From NCBI GenBank assembly GCA_964649895.1, contig CAZYRX010000029.1, positions 1-24,967 of the forward strand: a stretch of 24,967 nt of DNA, in the 5' to 3' direction. Numbering within the stretch: the stretch's first letter is position 1; each line of letters begins with the position of its first letter. Below the pieces are notes generated by a model. That model saw only the letters and a program-made list of their open reading frames with translations, ran no database searches and was not told the origin of the DNA. The translations under genes and the position numbers were made by a program. This document shows, piece after piece, positions 7,505 through 15,770 of the stretch. The stretch is from Halanaerobium sp964649895 (lineage in GTDB: Bacteria > Bacillota > Halanaerobiia > Halanaerobiales > Halanaerobiaceae).

Positions 7505-7602
7505 CTATTTTCACTCCCATGTTTTATTCTAAAAATTTGATACTAAATCAAGAACCATTAAAGCTTAATTCCTGTCATTATCTTTATAATATTTAATTAT
7601 TA

Positions 7603-10600
7603 TTAGATTATTGATCTAATCAAGATCTGTAAAACGCCAAAAATTCCTCCGAACCAGCCATATTGCTTCAAATGAGCAAAGTATCTTCCCGCAAAACTAT
7701 CAAAGACTGCCTCTATTTCAGCTGGATCCATAGCTTGAACTTCCTCAGCCGTTAAATCTTTTAAGTTCAAACTATTAAGCATTTGTTCTGAGTTAACTTT
7801 CAAACTATCTATACCGCTTTCTATGATTAATTCCAAAAACTCTTCAAGACCTCTAGTATCCAATTCTTCATTAAGATAAACGGCCAAATCAGTAATTTCT
7901 TCTTTAAGACATTTTTCAATATTACTTTCTATATCTTTATCTTCAAATACAGTATTAAAATTGTTTAAAAAATTATTTAATTGATCAGCATTAATAAATT
8001 TAGCATTTTTAAAATCGAGATCTCCAATAAATGTATTTATTTCATCATTAAGCTCTGTAAATTTATTGTTTTTTATTATATGAGTCAGTTCTCTTTTTAA
8101 GTTGTTTTCATTAACCATGTTTTTCATTTCTAACAAAATATTAAGCTTCTGTTCTAATGTTAAGTGCTCTGTAATAAAGCCTTTAAGCTTTTTATCGGAA
8201 ATACTTAATTTTAGACTTAAAAGTTTTTTCTGTTCTTCATTTATAAGCTGGTCAAGAATTTCTTCAATTTCTTCTTCACTTAAATATATAACTTTATTTA
8301 TTAATTTCTGTCCTTTCTCAGATTGAATAAAATCAGCTGTTGTTTCCGCAATAGCATTATTTTCTAAACTCTCAATCTTTATCTTTTGAAAGTTAAGTGC
8401 AAAGTTATCGAGTTCTTTAATAAGTGCTGAATCTTTATCTGAAAAAAAATCAGGTAGTTTGTCATTAAATATTCTTTTTATAACTGCATCTACAAATTCA
8501 TCTAAATCTGCCATAAATAATGCACCAGAAATTAATGTATTTTTAAGAATTCCACCCTTTTTCTCCTTTTCTACTTCTAATAGTTCATCTTTTTTAAAAT
8601 TAACCTTTTTGGCTGTTAATTCTTCTTTAGAATAAAGCCAATCCTTAATAATCTTTAAAATTGTATTTTTGTTTTCTCTGAATAAATTGAGTGCACTATC
8701 TTTGCTATTAAAATTAATATTTTTATTAAATATCAATGGTATAAAATGTTTAAAGACAGGAAAAAGACTTCTATCCCGTATAATCTTCTTAAAACGAGCA
8801 GAACTAAGACTAATACTGTAATTTCCAGCTGCGAGACTGCTTAAAGTACCAATATCAGCTGAATCAAATATTTTTATTTCTGGAAATTCAATTTTTAATT
8901 TCTGTTCTTCCAACAATTTTAAAATCTCATTATTATAATCTCGGTTTTTTAAGTTTCTTTTTATTATTTTCTCTAAAAAAAGATTGCTTTTATCATTGAC
9001 TAACTTAAGTTCTTTAGAATCTAATGAAGTTATTTTTTTCTTAATTAGATTATAAAGCATTTCAGCTGTAATCTGGTCATTTTCTTTTAACAGCTTAAAT
9101 AAAAATTGAAAATTATCTTTTTTACAAAATTCAAGAGAATTGTTCACTATTTCTTCTCTATTCTCTTCTATTAATTCAGCAGCAGAGTTAGCTTTAAGGA
9201 GTTCTTTTTCAACAAAATCACCCATAGAAAGTGCAAATCTACCTTTGTTTTTTGCAACTACTCCAGGTGTAAAAGGCAGTTTAGCAGAAGCAACCCGCTT
9301 TTCTTGATAAGGATGAAAAATCATCCAAATAGCCAAAACATTTGTCAACCAACCTACACCACCATATAATAATGCTGAGCTTAGGTACTTTAACCAGACA
9401 GGATCAGCTGCAGTGAAGAAAACTTCTGCTCCACTGATACTAAATGCTAATCCAGCTGCAGCACCTAAAATTGCACCTAAATAAGTTATAGGTTTTAATT
9501 CTCTGCCCATAAAATCTTCAATTGCCTGTTGTACTTCCTCATCAGAAAGCCTATTTAAATTAGCAGAAGCTGCCTGGGCAATTCTACCTTCTAACAACTC
9601 TGGAAGATTACTGTATAAAAATGTGGAAATAAAATCTGTTAAGTTAGTTACATTACTCTGGTTATCATGGAATATTTTGTATATGTCTTGGATTTTTTTC
9701 TCAGCAAAATCTTTTTGATATGTGTCTAATTCAAAAGCAGTGATATCAGATAACTGCTCTTTATTGTCTTCTAAAAAAGAAGCTGTTAATTCTAAAGAGT
9801 TATTATTGAGATAATCAAATAAGTAATTTCTTATTTCTTTATTCTTCTTTAGAAGCAGTGTTAAATACTCAGATAATATTTCTGAAATTTTTTCTTTATT
9901 TTTATCATCTAATATCTGATTAACAGTCATATTGAAAGAATAATTGCTAATAATATTTAATATTTCAGGGTCTGTTAAACTGTGCCTAAGAATTTTAAAA
10001 AGAAGATCATAAATATTTTCTTCAAACTTACTACCGGTTAAAACTTCTTCCGAAATTACTTCAATTAATGCTAAAGAGCGATTATTTTTCAATAAGTCTA
10101 CAATAATTTTTTCGATTTGTACTGAAATTTGTTCTGAATTAATATATGAGCTTAATAACGAAACTTTGATATTTTTTAGTTTATCTGCTGTATTTGAACG
10201 CAAATTATTATCTTTTTCAAAAGTATTATTGAGATAATCAATAATTAAATCAGCTGGATTACCATATTCATCAATATTTTCTTTGTATTTGCTGTATATG
10301 CCTGCCCTGCTCATTCCTTTAAATCCGCCGCTCTGTTCAATCTCTTCTTCAACTGCATCAAAAATAAAAGTATTGATATCATCTTTGTTTTTTAAAATAA
10401 ATTCTGCAATCTGCTTATTAATGATTTTCAAAATATTATCAAGATCTTTGTTGAGATAGGATTTCATCTTATCAGTAAGCAAATCATCTAAAATTAAATC
10501 TGAATTTTCGATCTCGATTTTTAGATTTATTAAAATTTCTCGAATAAGATTTTTGAATTCGTTATCTTCAAAAAAAGACTCCAGTTCATTTTTGCTTTTT

Positions 10601-11352
10601 AAGATATCACCAATTTTTATTTTTTTAAGTTCAGTATTAATAGTTGAAGTGAGATCATTTAGGTCTATAATAGATTTCAATTCACACTTTAATTCTTCTT
10701 CCATTTCTGGACTTAGCTCTTTTTCTAATTTTAATTCTTCACTTATTCTTTTTATAAAATTATAAAAATCAGCTTTTGCATCCTGACTTAATAACTCGGA
10801 CAATTTTATTTCTCCAATTTCTTGAAATAAATTATAGATTATCTTCTTAAATGTTTTATTTTCTTCTGCTTCTGATAAAAGATAAAAATAAAAATTATCA
10901 ATTATAGATTTTAAATCTTTTTGCTTAATAAGATCTTCTAAAGCAAATTCTTGATCTAAATCACTTATAAATCTGTGCATTAATCTTGGCAGACTGTCTG
11001 AAAAATAACTGCTGATAACTTTATAGTTATGCTCCCAACCACTGAAATCAGCCATCATTTTACCATTACTTCTTTTGAATAAATAGGTGCCAAGAAAATC
11101 AGAAGCTGTTTTATCTAAACTCTCTCTAAATTCTTCTTTGTCAAACTCCTCTTTTAGAGTCTGATGATTAATGATGTCTTTTTCAACCAGCTCAGAGATG
11201 CTTTGAATAAACTCCTCTTTTGTTTTAATTACTACTCCCCCAAAAGGACCATACTCTTTAAAGATCATATTCAGCGCTAGATTATTAGTTAAATAACCTG
11301 TAACCGCCCCTGTTGCTGCTGATGATAATAGAGTTGTTAAATCTAAAACCAT
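7603..11352 (-). CDS. Giant tandem DUF445 membrane protein
   Basis: A 1249-residue protein containing two copies of the DUF445 (YheB-like) architecture, whose usual length is about 400 residues. Copy 1 begins with a membrane segment and GAVTGYLTNNLALNMIF (about 12-28), continues as more than 550 residues of charged, helix-predicted sequence, and ends with MGRELKPITYLGAILG (from 615). Copy 2 begins YGGVGWLTNVLAIWMIF (about 660-676) with the TPGVV loop, has another long Lys/Glu/Asn-rich helical region, and ends with YGWFGGIFGVLQILI. The termini and centre therefore sit in the membrane and two long arms project from it. The ATG at 11352 follows AGGTGG by six bases; an upstream in-frame GTG would overlap that site. 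It overlaps the corA-like gene by ten bases, implying coupling. Function unknown. Confidence 0.85.
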   Translation of the reverse strand: MVLDLTTLLSSAATGAVTGYLTNNLALNMIFKEYGPFGGVVIKTKEEFIQSISELVEKDIINHQTLKEEFDKEEFRESLDKTASDFLGTYLFKRSNGKMMADFSGWEHNYKVISSYFSDSLPRLMHRFISDLDQEFALEDLIKQKDLKSIIDNFYFYLLSEAEENKTFKKIIYNLFQEIGEIKLSELLSQDAKADFYNFIKRISEELKLEKELSPEMEEELKCELKSIIDLNDLTSTINTELKKIKIGDILKSKNELESFFEDNEFKNLIREILINLKIEIENSDLILDDLLTDKMKSYLNKDLDNILKIINKQIAEFILKNKDDINTFIFDAVEEEIEQSGGFKGMSRAGIYSKYKENIDEYGNPADLIIDYLNNTFEKDNNLRSNTADKLKNIKVSLLSSYINSEQISVQIEKIIVDLLKNNRSLALIEVISEEVLTGSKFEENIYDLLFKILRHSLTDPEILNIISNYSFNMTVNQILDDKNKEKISEILSEYLTLLLKKNKEIRNYLFDYLNNNSLELTASFLEDNKEQLSDITAFELDTYQKDFAEKKIQDIYKIFHDNQSNVTNLTDFISTFLYSNLPELLEGRIAQAASANLNRLSDEEVQQAIEDFMGRELKPITYLGAILGAAAGLAFSISGAEVFFTAADPVWLKYLSSALLYGGVGWLTNVLAIWMIFHPYQEKRVASAKLPFTPGVVAKNKGRFALSMGDFVEKELLKANSAAELIEENREEIVNNSLEFCKKDNFQFLFKLLKENDQITAEMLYNLIKKKITSLDSKELKLVNDKSNLFLEKIIKRNLKNRDYNNEILKLLEEQKLKIEFPEIKIFDSADIGTLSSLAAGNYSISLSSARFKKIIRDRSLFPVFKHFIPLIFNKNINFNSKDSALNLFRENKNTILKIIKDWLYSKEELTAKKVNFKKDELLEVEKEKKGGILKNTLISGALFMADLDEFVDAVIKRIFNDKLPDFFSDKDSALIKELDNFALNFQKIKIESLENNAIAETTADFIQSEKGQKLINKVIYLSEEEIEEILDQLINEEQKKLLSLKLSISDKKLKGFITEHLTLEQKLNILLEMKNMVNENNLKRELTHIIKNNKFTELNDEINTFIGDLDFKNAKFINADQLNNFLNNFNTVFEDKDIESNIEKCLKEEITDLAVYLNEELDTRGLEEFLELIIESGIDSLKVNSEQMLNSLNLKDLTAEEVQAMDPAEIEAVFDSFAGRYFAHLKQYGWFGGIFGVLQILIRSII

Positions 11353-12395
11353 TTTTTCCACCTAAAATATATAAGCTGTAACACAGCTATTATTAACATG
11401 AATATCATTACAGCAGGATAAGCTAATTTATTATCCAGTTCAGGCATATATTGAAAATTCATACCATATACTCCAGCAACAAAAGTTAGGGGAATAAATA
11501 TAGTTGCTATAATAGTTAAAACCTTCATGACTTCATTCATTTTATTGCTTTTGTTTGACAGATAAATATCAAGCATCGAGGAAAGCATTTCTCTGATAAC
11601 CTCAATTTCATCCATTAGTTGCACAATATGGTCATAGACATCTCTTAAATAATAATCGGTTTCTTTATTAAATAGATTAAAATCTATTCTATAAAGGCTG
11701 CCAAAAACACTGTTTAAAGGCCAGATGTTTTTACGCAGGAATATAATTTCCTGTTTCAGTGCTTGAATTAACTCTAAGGTTTCCGGCCCTGCTTTTTCAG
11801 AAATAACATTTTTGTCTATTTCTTCAAGTTGTTCTTCTGTTTTTTCCAAAATTTTAAAATAATTATCTACAACAGCATCTAATAATGAATAAAGGAGATA
11901 GTCTGCCCCTTTCTTTCTGATCTGGCCCTTACCTTCTTCTATTCTTATTCGAATAGGATCAAAGTCATCCCCCTTGGCCTCCTGAAAAGTAATAACAGCA
12001 TTTTCAGTTAATATTAGACTCACCTGTTCAGATTGTATGTAATCTCCATTATAGCTTAAAATATCAATGATTGTAATTAAGTAATTCTCAAATTCCTCTT
12101 TTTTGGGACGCTGTCTTGTATTTGTAATATCTTCTAATGTCAGAGGATGTAAGTTTAAGAGTTGACCTACTTTTTTAATAACTTCAACATCTCTTATACC
12201 AGTTATATTTATCCAGTTGACATAATTATTATTACTAAAAATTTCTTCACTTATTTCTGTAATTTTTATTTTTTCATAATCATCGGAATTATATCTTATT
12301 AATTCAATTTCTGATTTACCATTTCCCTCTACTCCATGTAAGTCTCCAGGTGTATGTCCGATTTCACTGGATTTAATTCGAGAAAATCTTCTCAT
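11343..12395 (-). CDS. corA: CorA-family divalent metal ion transporter
   Basis: A 350-residue member of the CorA magnesium/cobalt channel family. A large cytoplasmic N-terminal domain (about 1-285) of mixed alpha/beta sequence and long acidic helices is followed by two membrane segments at the C-terminus, with the signature YGMN (in VAGVYGMNFQYMPEL) at the end of the first. The last residues are basic (FRWKKWF), consistent with a cytoplasmic C-terminus. The ATG at 12395 has GGGAGG upstream. Family members carry Mg2+, Co2+ or Ni2+; the ion is not predictable here. A Fur-like inverted repeat lies between the probable promoter hexamers upstream, hinting at iron control, and a DnaA-box cluster lies just beyond. 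It is translated together with the DUF445 gene. Confidence 0.92.
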   Translation of the reverse strand: MRRFSRIKSSEIGHTPGDLHGVEGNGKSEIELIRYNSDDYEKIKITEISEEIFSNNNYVNWINITGIRDVEVIKKVGQLLNLHPLTLEDITNTRQRPKKEEFENYLITIIDILSYNGDYIQSEQVSLILTENAVITFQEAKGDDFDPIRIRIEEGKGQIRKKGADYLLYSLLDAVVDNYFKILEKTEEQLEEIDKNVISEKAGPETLELIQALKQEIIFLRKNIWPLNSVFGSLYRIDFNLFNKETDYYLRDVYDHIVQLMDEIEVIREMLSSMLDIYLSNKSNKMNEVMKVLTIIATIFIPLTFVAGVYGMNFQYMPELDNKLAYPAVMIFMLIIAVLQLIYFRWKKWF

Positions 12396-12454
12396 CTGCT
12401 GACCTCCCTTTTAAAAATAATAACCTAGCAAATCTTTACAAATATCAAATATTA

Positions 12455-12485
12455 TTTATAGAATGTTAATGATAATCATTTGCAA
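12455..12485 (-). promoter_or_regulatory. Putative corA promoter with Fur-like operator
   Basis: The perfect 6-1-6 inverted repeat AATGATAATCATT (12468-12480) matches the core of the classical Fur box (GATAATGATAATCATTATC). It sits between a weak -35 TTGCAA (12480-12485) and a -10 TATAAA (12455-12460) on the minus strand, 19 bases apart, upstream of the corA-like gene. The operator match is good; the promoter hexamers are only fair. Confidence 0.5.
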
Positions 12486-12628
12486 TATCCACAATTTGTG
12501 GATAACTTGTTGGTAAGTATACAATTTAATCCACAATAATTGTTAATTACATGTTAACAACTGTGGATAAAACACCTGTTTTGTGGGTAAGTTGTGGATA
12601 AGTTAATATAAAACCCTAGTTATCCACC
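12485..12628. promoter_or_regulatory. Cluster of seven DnaA-box-like 9-mers
   Basis: Three perfect DnaA boxes TTATCCACA on the minus strand (12497-12505, 12562-12570, 12593-12601) and four one-mismatch boxes: ATATCCACA (12485-12493), TAATCCACA (12527-12535), TTACCCACA on the minus strand (12582-12590) and TTATCCACC (12620-12628). The first two form a perfect 9-1-9 palindrome, 12486-12504. The 144-base stretch between the HD-GYP and corA-like genes is otherwise AT-rich. Boxes at this density are known from replication origins and DnaA-titration or reactivation sites. No dnaA, dnaN, rpmH or gidA gene is in the window. Confidence 0.8.
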
Positions 12629-12635
12629 TTTTTTC

Positions 12636-14474
12636 TTAACTTTTGAGCATTTCCATAAATTTATCTGTAATTTCCGGATCAAAGACTATTCCCTTATAAT
12701 TTTCAAGTTCTAAACTGATTTCTTTATCATCCAACTTGGCAAAATAATATTTATCTTTTAAAAAAGGATAAAAAGAATTTGAACTCAACATATCATAAAA
12801 ATTTATAACTCTAAACAATCGAGCAAGATAAGGGATTTCTTTTCCTTGAAGACCATCAGGATATCCATTACCATTATAGTGCTCATGATGATGATATATC
12901 AAATTATATATACTACTTAAATCATGATATTCACCAGCAAAAGCTGCTGATTTTTCGACATGGATTAAATATTCTACCCAGTCTTTTTTCGTCAATTTTT
13001 TGCCTTTTTTTAAAATTCTTGAATCTATAAAAATTTTCCCTGTATCGTGTAATTCTGCTAGTAAAATTAATTTCCTCTTTTGATTTTCTTTGATTTCAAA
13101 ATAATCTGCTGTTTTATGAACTAAAGCTGCTAAATTATCGCTGTGCTGAACATCACCAGAGCTTTCTTTTTTTAGCTCTTTAATTAAACTATTGTAGAAA
13201 ACACTAGTTGAACTAAATTTATTTTCAAAATTAATAGCGTTTAACTTTTCATTTATATAGTCATAATAATTCTCTATATTATCTTTTTTTTCTAGGAGCT
13301 CAAATAATTTAGCACTGAAATCAAATTCTAGAGAATCTATAGTCAACTTTTCGAATTTATTCATCAATTTTTTGAAAGTAGATAATGCTTTATGTCTTCT
13401 ACTCTGTATTAGAACTGCAAATCTGCTTTCTCCAATTCTAGCTAAAAAATTATTCCTACCAGCTGTGTAATTTAACAATTTAACAACCCTGCTCAGCAAC
13501 CTATTTGCATTCTGAAAACCAAATAAATTTTTATAAATATTATAAGAGTCAAGCTCCAATAATATAACAGATAAAGGTAGTTCATTATTATTATTCAAAT
13601 TATTCAACTTATCAATAAAACAATCTCTATTATGTAAATTAGTCTCTTTATCATGTGTTTTTTGATGGTTCAGTTTTTGTTCTGTTTTATAATGTTCTGT
13701 AATATCTAAAGAAGTACCTATAATTTTGATTACCTTATCATTCTCAATAATTGGATAAAGAATTGTTTCTGCAACAATATCTCCCGTTTTAAATGAAATT
13801 TTTTCTCTATATTTTAACCTTTTTTTCTCTTTAATACATTTTAAATAATTTTTTAAAAATTTAGCACCAAGCTCTTCCCCATAAATTTCAGTAGGAGTTT
13901 TCCCAATAACCTGATCACTGCTTAAAGAAGTCCTCTGCTGATTTGTTTTATTTATTCTTCTGTAATAAATATTTTCATCTTGATCAACCTCAAGCAAAAA
14001 TATTGCATCATGAGTATGATCAATAATTTCTCTATAGTCATTTAGCTTCCTCTGCTCTTCTTCAATATTTTCCTTGAGCTTCTGCTGTTTTACTGCAGTC
14101 ATAAAAAGAGAATTCACAAATGTATCACTTGTTGTAATTTTACTTAATACCGCACTTAAATTATTAATTCTGTTTTCTGCAAGATGCAGTTCATCACCAT
14201 CTTCACAAATTAAAATAGAATTTAATTTCGGAAACTTCTCTTCAGCAAGTAAAATTAAATCAATCCCACTAAAGGTACCTGAAGCCGAATTTTCTAAAAT
14301 CATAATATCAATATCTTTATTTTCATATAAATAGTTAACAGCATTATCACTATTATTAAATTCTGCGGATATTTTAAATCTATAGTAATTTTGTGTATTA
14401 TTTGCGATATTAAGATAAGCCTTTATTTTAGCTTTTTCTATTAAATCATTAATTATAAGTACTATTTTAAGCAT
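12636..14474 (-). CDS. HD-GYP phosphodiesterase with degenerate receiver, PAS and degenerate GGDEF domains
   Basis: A 612-residue cytoplasmic signalling protein. Residues 1-130 look like a response-regulator receiver, but the phospho-acceptor position in DIMILENS is Glu61 instead of Asp. Residues about 145-265 form a PAS domain. Residues about 275-385 resemble a GGDEF domain whose active-site motif is GESRF (348-352), so diguanylate cyclase activity is unlikely. The C-terminal HD-GYP domain (about 430-612) keeps ELHDTGK (His476, Asp477), HVEKS, and HHEHYNGNGYPDG (529-541), the residues expected for cyclic-di-GMP hydrolysis. The most likely role is therefore breakdown of cyclic di-GMP in response to a PAS-sensed signal. 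The ATG has GAGGTGAG upstream; the gene follows the cation exporter gene by 36 bases and may share its transcript. Confidence 0.88.
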   Translation of the reverse strand: MLKIVLIINDLIEKAKIKAYLNIANNTQNYYRFKISAEFNNSDNAVNYLYENKDIDIMILENSASGTFSGIDLILLAEEKFPKLNSILICEDGDELHLAENRINNLSAVLSKITTSDTFVNSLFMTAVKQQKLKENIEEEQRKLNDYREIIDHTHDAIFLLEVDQDENIYYRRINKTNQQRTSLSSDQVIGKTPTEIYGEELGAKFLKNYLKCIKEKKRLKYREKISFKTGDIVAETILYPIIENDKVIKIIGTSLDITEHYKTEQKLNHQKTHDKETNLHNRDCFIDKLNNLNNNNELPLSVILLELDSYNIYKNLFGFQNANRLLSRVVKLLNYTAGRNNFLARIGESRFAVLIQSRRHKALSTFKKLMNKFEKLTIDSLEFDFSAKLFELLEKKDNIENYYDYINEKLNAINFENKFSSTSVFYNSLIKELKKESSGDVQHSDNLAALVHKTADYFEIKENQKRKLILLAELHDTGKIFIDSRILKKGKKLTKKDWVEYLIHVEKSAAFAGEYHDLSSIYNLIYHHHEHYNGNGYPDGLQGKEIPYLARLFRVINFYDMLSSNSFYPFLKDKYYFAKLDDKEISLELENYKGIVFDPEITDKFMEMLKS

Positions 14475-14510
14475 TAAGAGCTCACCTCAAAATTAATTTT
14501 ATATTTTGGA

Positions 14511-15392
14511 TTAATCAATACAATTGGGATCTACATGAACCAAAACATCTTTTACATCATCTTCATTCATTATAATAGCATTCTTAACTTCAACTGCAAT
14601 ATTATGGCCTTCTTTAACAGTCAGCTTGCCATTAACCGCAATTTTTAGATCTACTATATATCGAGGGCCATAACTCCTTAATTTTATATCATGAATGTCT
14701 ACTACCCCTTCGATATCTTTAGCTAAATAACATATATTATCAACTTTGTCTTTTTCCGGTCTTCCGTCCATTAATTCATAAGAAGTGTCTCTTAAAATAT
14801 CATAACCAACTTTAAGGATCAAAAATGATACAACCAAACCTGCAATAGGATCAAGGATCCTAAATCCTAATTTTGCTCCACCAATACCTATTAGAGCTGC
14901 TACCGAAGATAATGCATCAGATCTGTGATGATGTGCATCAGCTATCAAACCTCTGCTGTTAATTTCTTCTCCAATTTTTATAGTAAAACGGTAGAGAATT
15001 TCTTTTACTACAATAGAAATAAAGGCCGCAGCCAGAGCTGCAGAACCAGGCTCAGCAATCTCACCACTAAAAAGAGTTTCTACTGCATCTTTAGCTAAAA
15101 AAACAGCAGTTAAGATTAATATCACTGCAAGTATATTTGTCCCTAAAGCTTCTGCTTTTTCATGACCATAAGGATGATTTTTATCCGCAGGAGCTTCCGA
15201 AACCCGAATACTGAGCATAACAATAATAGTAGATGCCATATCTGATACTGAGTGAAAACCATCTGCCACTAAAGCAGTACTGCTCGCTAAAAAACCGATA
15301 AATATTTTTATTAGTGCAAGCAGTGCATTAGCTATTAGGCTTATAATAGAAATTCTAGTGCCCTGCTTTGAACGCATATTTTCTTTTTCCAT
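14511..15392 (-). CDS. Cation diffusion facilitator family metal exporter
   Basis: A 293-residue CDF transporter with about six membrane segments followed by a cytoplasmic domain (from about 205). Metal-site motifs are ADGFHSVSD in the second segment (Asp44, His47, Asp51) and ADAHHHRSD in the fifth (Asp152, His155, Asp159), giving a tetrahedral Asp/Asp/His/Asp-type site as in FieF/MamM-like members. These export Zn2+, Fe2+ or Mn2+ in exchange for protons; with feoAB and ferritin upstream, iron or manganese export is plausible. The ATG at 15392 follows AGAGGTGAG by five bases; a TTG immediately before it is less likely. A terminator separates it from the Feo genes, so it has its own promoter somewhere in 15396-15510. 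Confidence 0.92.
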   Translation of the reverse strand: MEKENMRSKQGTRISIISLIANALLALIKIFIGFLASSTALVADGFHSVSDMASTIIVMLSIRVSEAPADKNHPYGHEKAEALGTNILAVILILTAVFLAKDAVETLFSGEIAEPGSAALAAAFISIVVKEILYRFTIKIGEEINSRGLIADAHHHRSDALSSVAALIGIGGAKLGFRILDPIAGLVVSFLILKVGYDILRDTSYELMDGRPEKDKVDNICYLAKDIEGVVDIHDIKLRSYGPRYIVDLKIAVNGKLTVKEGHNIAVEVKNAIIMNEDDVKDVLVHVDPNCID

Positions 15393-15451
15393 CAAATCTC
15401 ACCTCTATATATTTCAAATATAAAATTATTTATTATCCAAACATATTAATA

Positions 15452-15469
15452 ACTAAAGTTAATTTTAGT
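15452..15469. repeat. Inverted repeat in the leader of the cation exporter gene
   Basis: ACTAAA-N6-TTTAGT, with 16 of 18 positions symmetric, lies 60 bases before the exporter start and 40 bases after the Feo terminator. It could be an operator for a metal regulator; it matches no family consensus that I can name. Confidence 0.3.
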
Positions 15470-15509
15470 ATATCAATTAAGTCAAATAATAGCAATTATG
15501 AAAGTCTGT

Positions 15510-15553
15510 CTAAAAACAAAAAATCTGCTGCAGAAATTATTCAACAGCAGATT
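15510..15553 (-). terminator. Rho-independent terminator of the feo operon
   Basis: Minus strand AATCTGCTG (15545-15553) pairs perfectly over nine bases with CAGCAGATT (15522-15530), followed directly by TTTTTGTTTTT. It lies 27 bases beyond the stop of the Cys-rich gene and isolates feoA-feoB from the cation exporter. Confidence 0.85.
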
Positions 15554-15580
15554 ATTTATATATAATTATATTTTCATTAA

Positions 15581-15760
15581 TTAATTTTTTTCTTCCAAAC
15601 TACATTCCAGATCAATTTCGTATTCTCCACCACTAAATGGGCATTCTTTATCACTACAGCCTGCACAAGGGCTGTCTGTTCCATTTAAGCTGCCCAGTAT
15701 TTTCTTTGCTATATAGTAAAAACTTCCTATTCCAAGTACCGCTAGAAATATTAATTCCAT
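15581..15760 (-). CDS. FeoB-associated Cys-rich membrane protein
   Basis: A 59-residue protein with one N-terminal membrane helix (about 1-20, MELIFLAVLGIGSFYYIAKK) and a short cytoplasmic tail with the cluster CAGCSDKECPF plus a later Cys. This is the layout of the FeoB-associated Cys-rich family found at the end of feo operons in Firmicutes, thought to help FeoB as a FeoC-like partner; its mechanism is not settled. The ATG at 15760 follows AAGGAGG by five bases. A longer TTG-initiated frame from 15781 would run through that ribosome site and overlap feoB, so it is rejected. The operon terminator follows immediately. Confidence 0.88.
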   Translation of the reverse strand: MELIFLAVLGIGSFYYIAKKILGSLNGTDSPCAGCSDKECPFSGGEYEIDLECSLEEKN

Positions 15761-15770
15761 AATTACCTCC

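Noticed and set aside
7505..7602. Zur or MntR operator upstream of znuA
   Set aside because: The region is AT-rich but no convincing inverted repeat of a known metal-regulator type was found.
12485..12628. DnaA-box cluster called outright as the chromosomal origin
   Set aside because: No dnaA, dnaN, recF, rpmH or gidA nearby and no strand switch of the genes here; reported only as a DnaA-box cluster.
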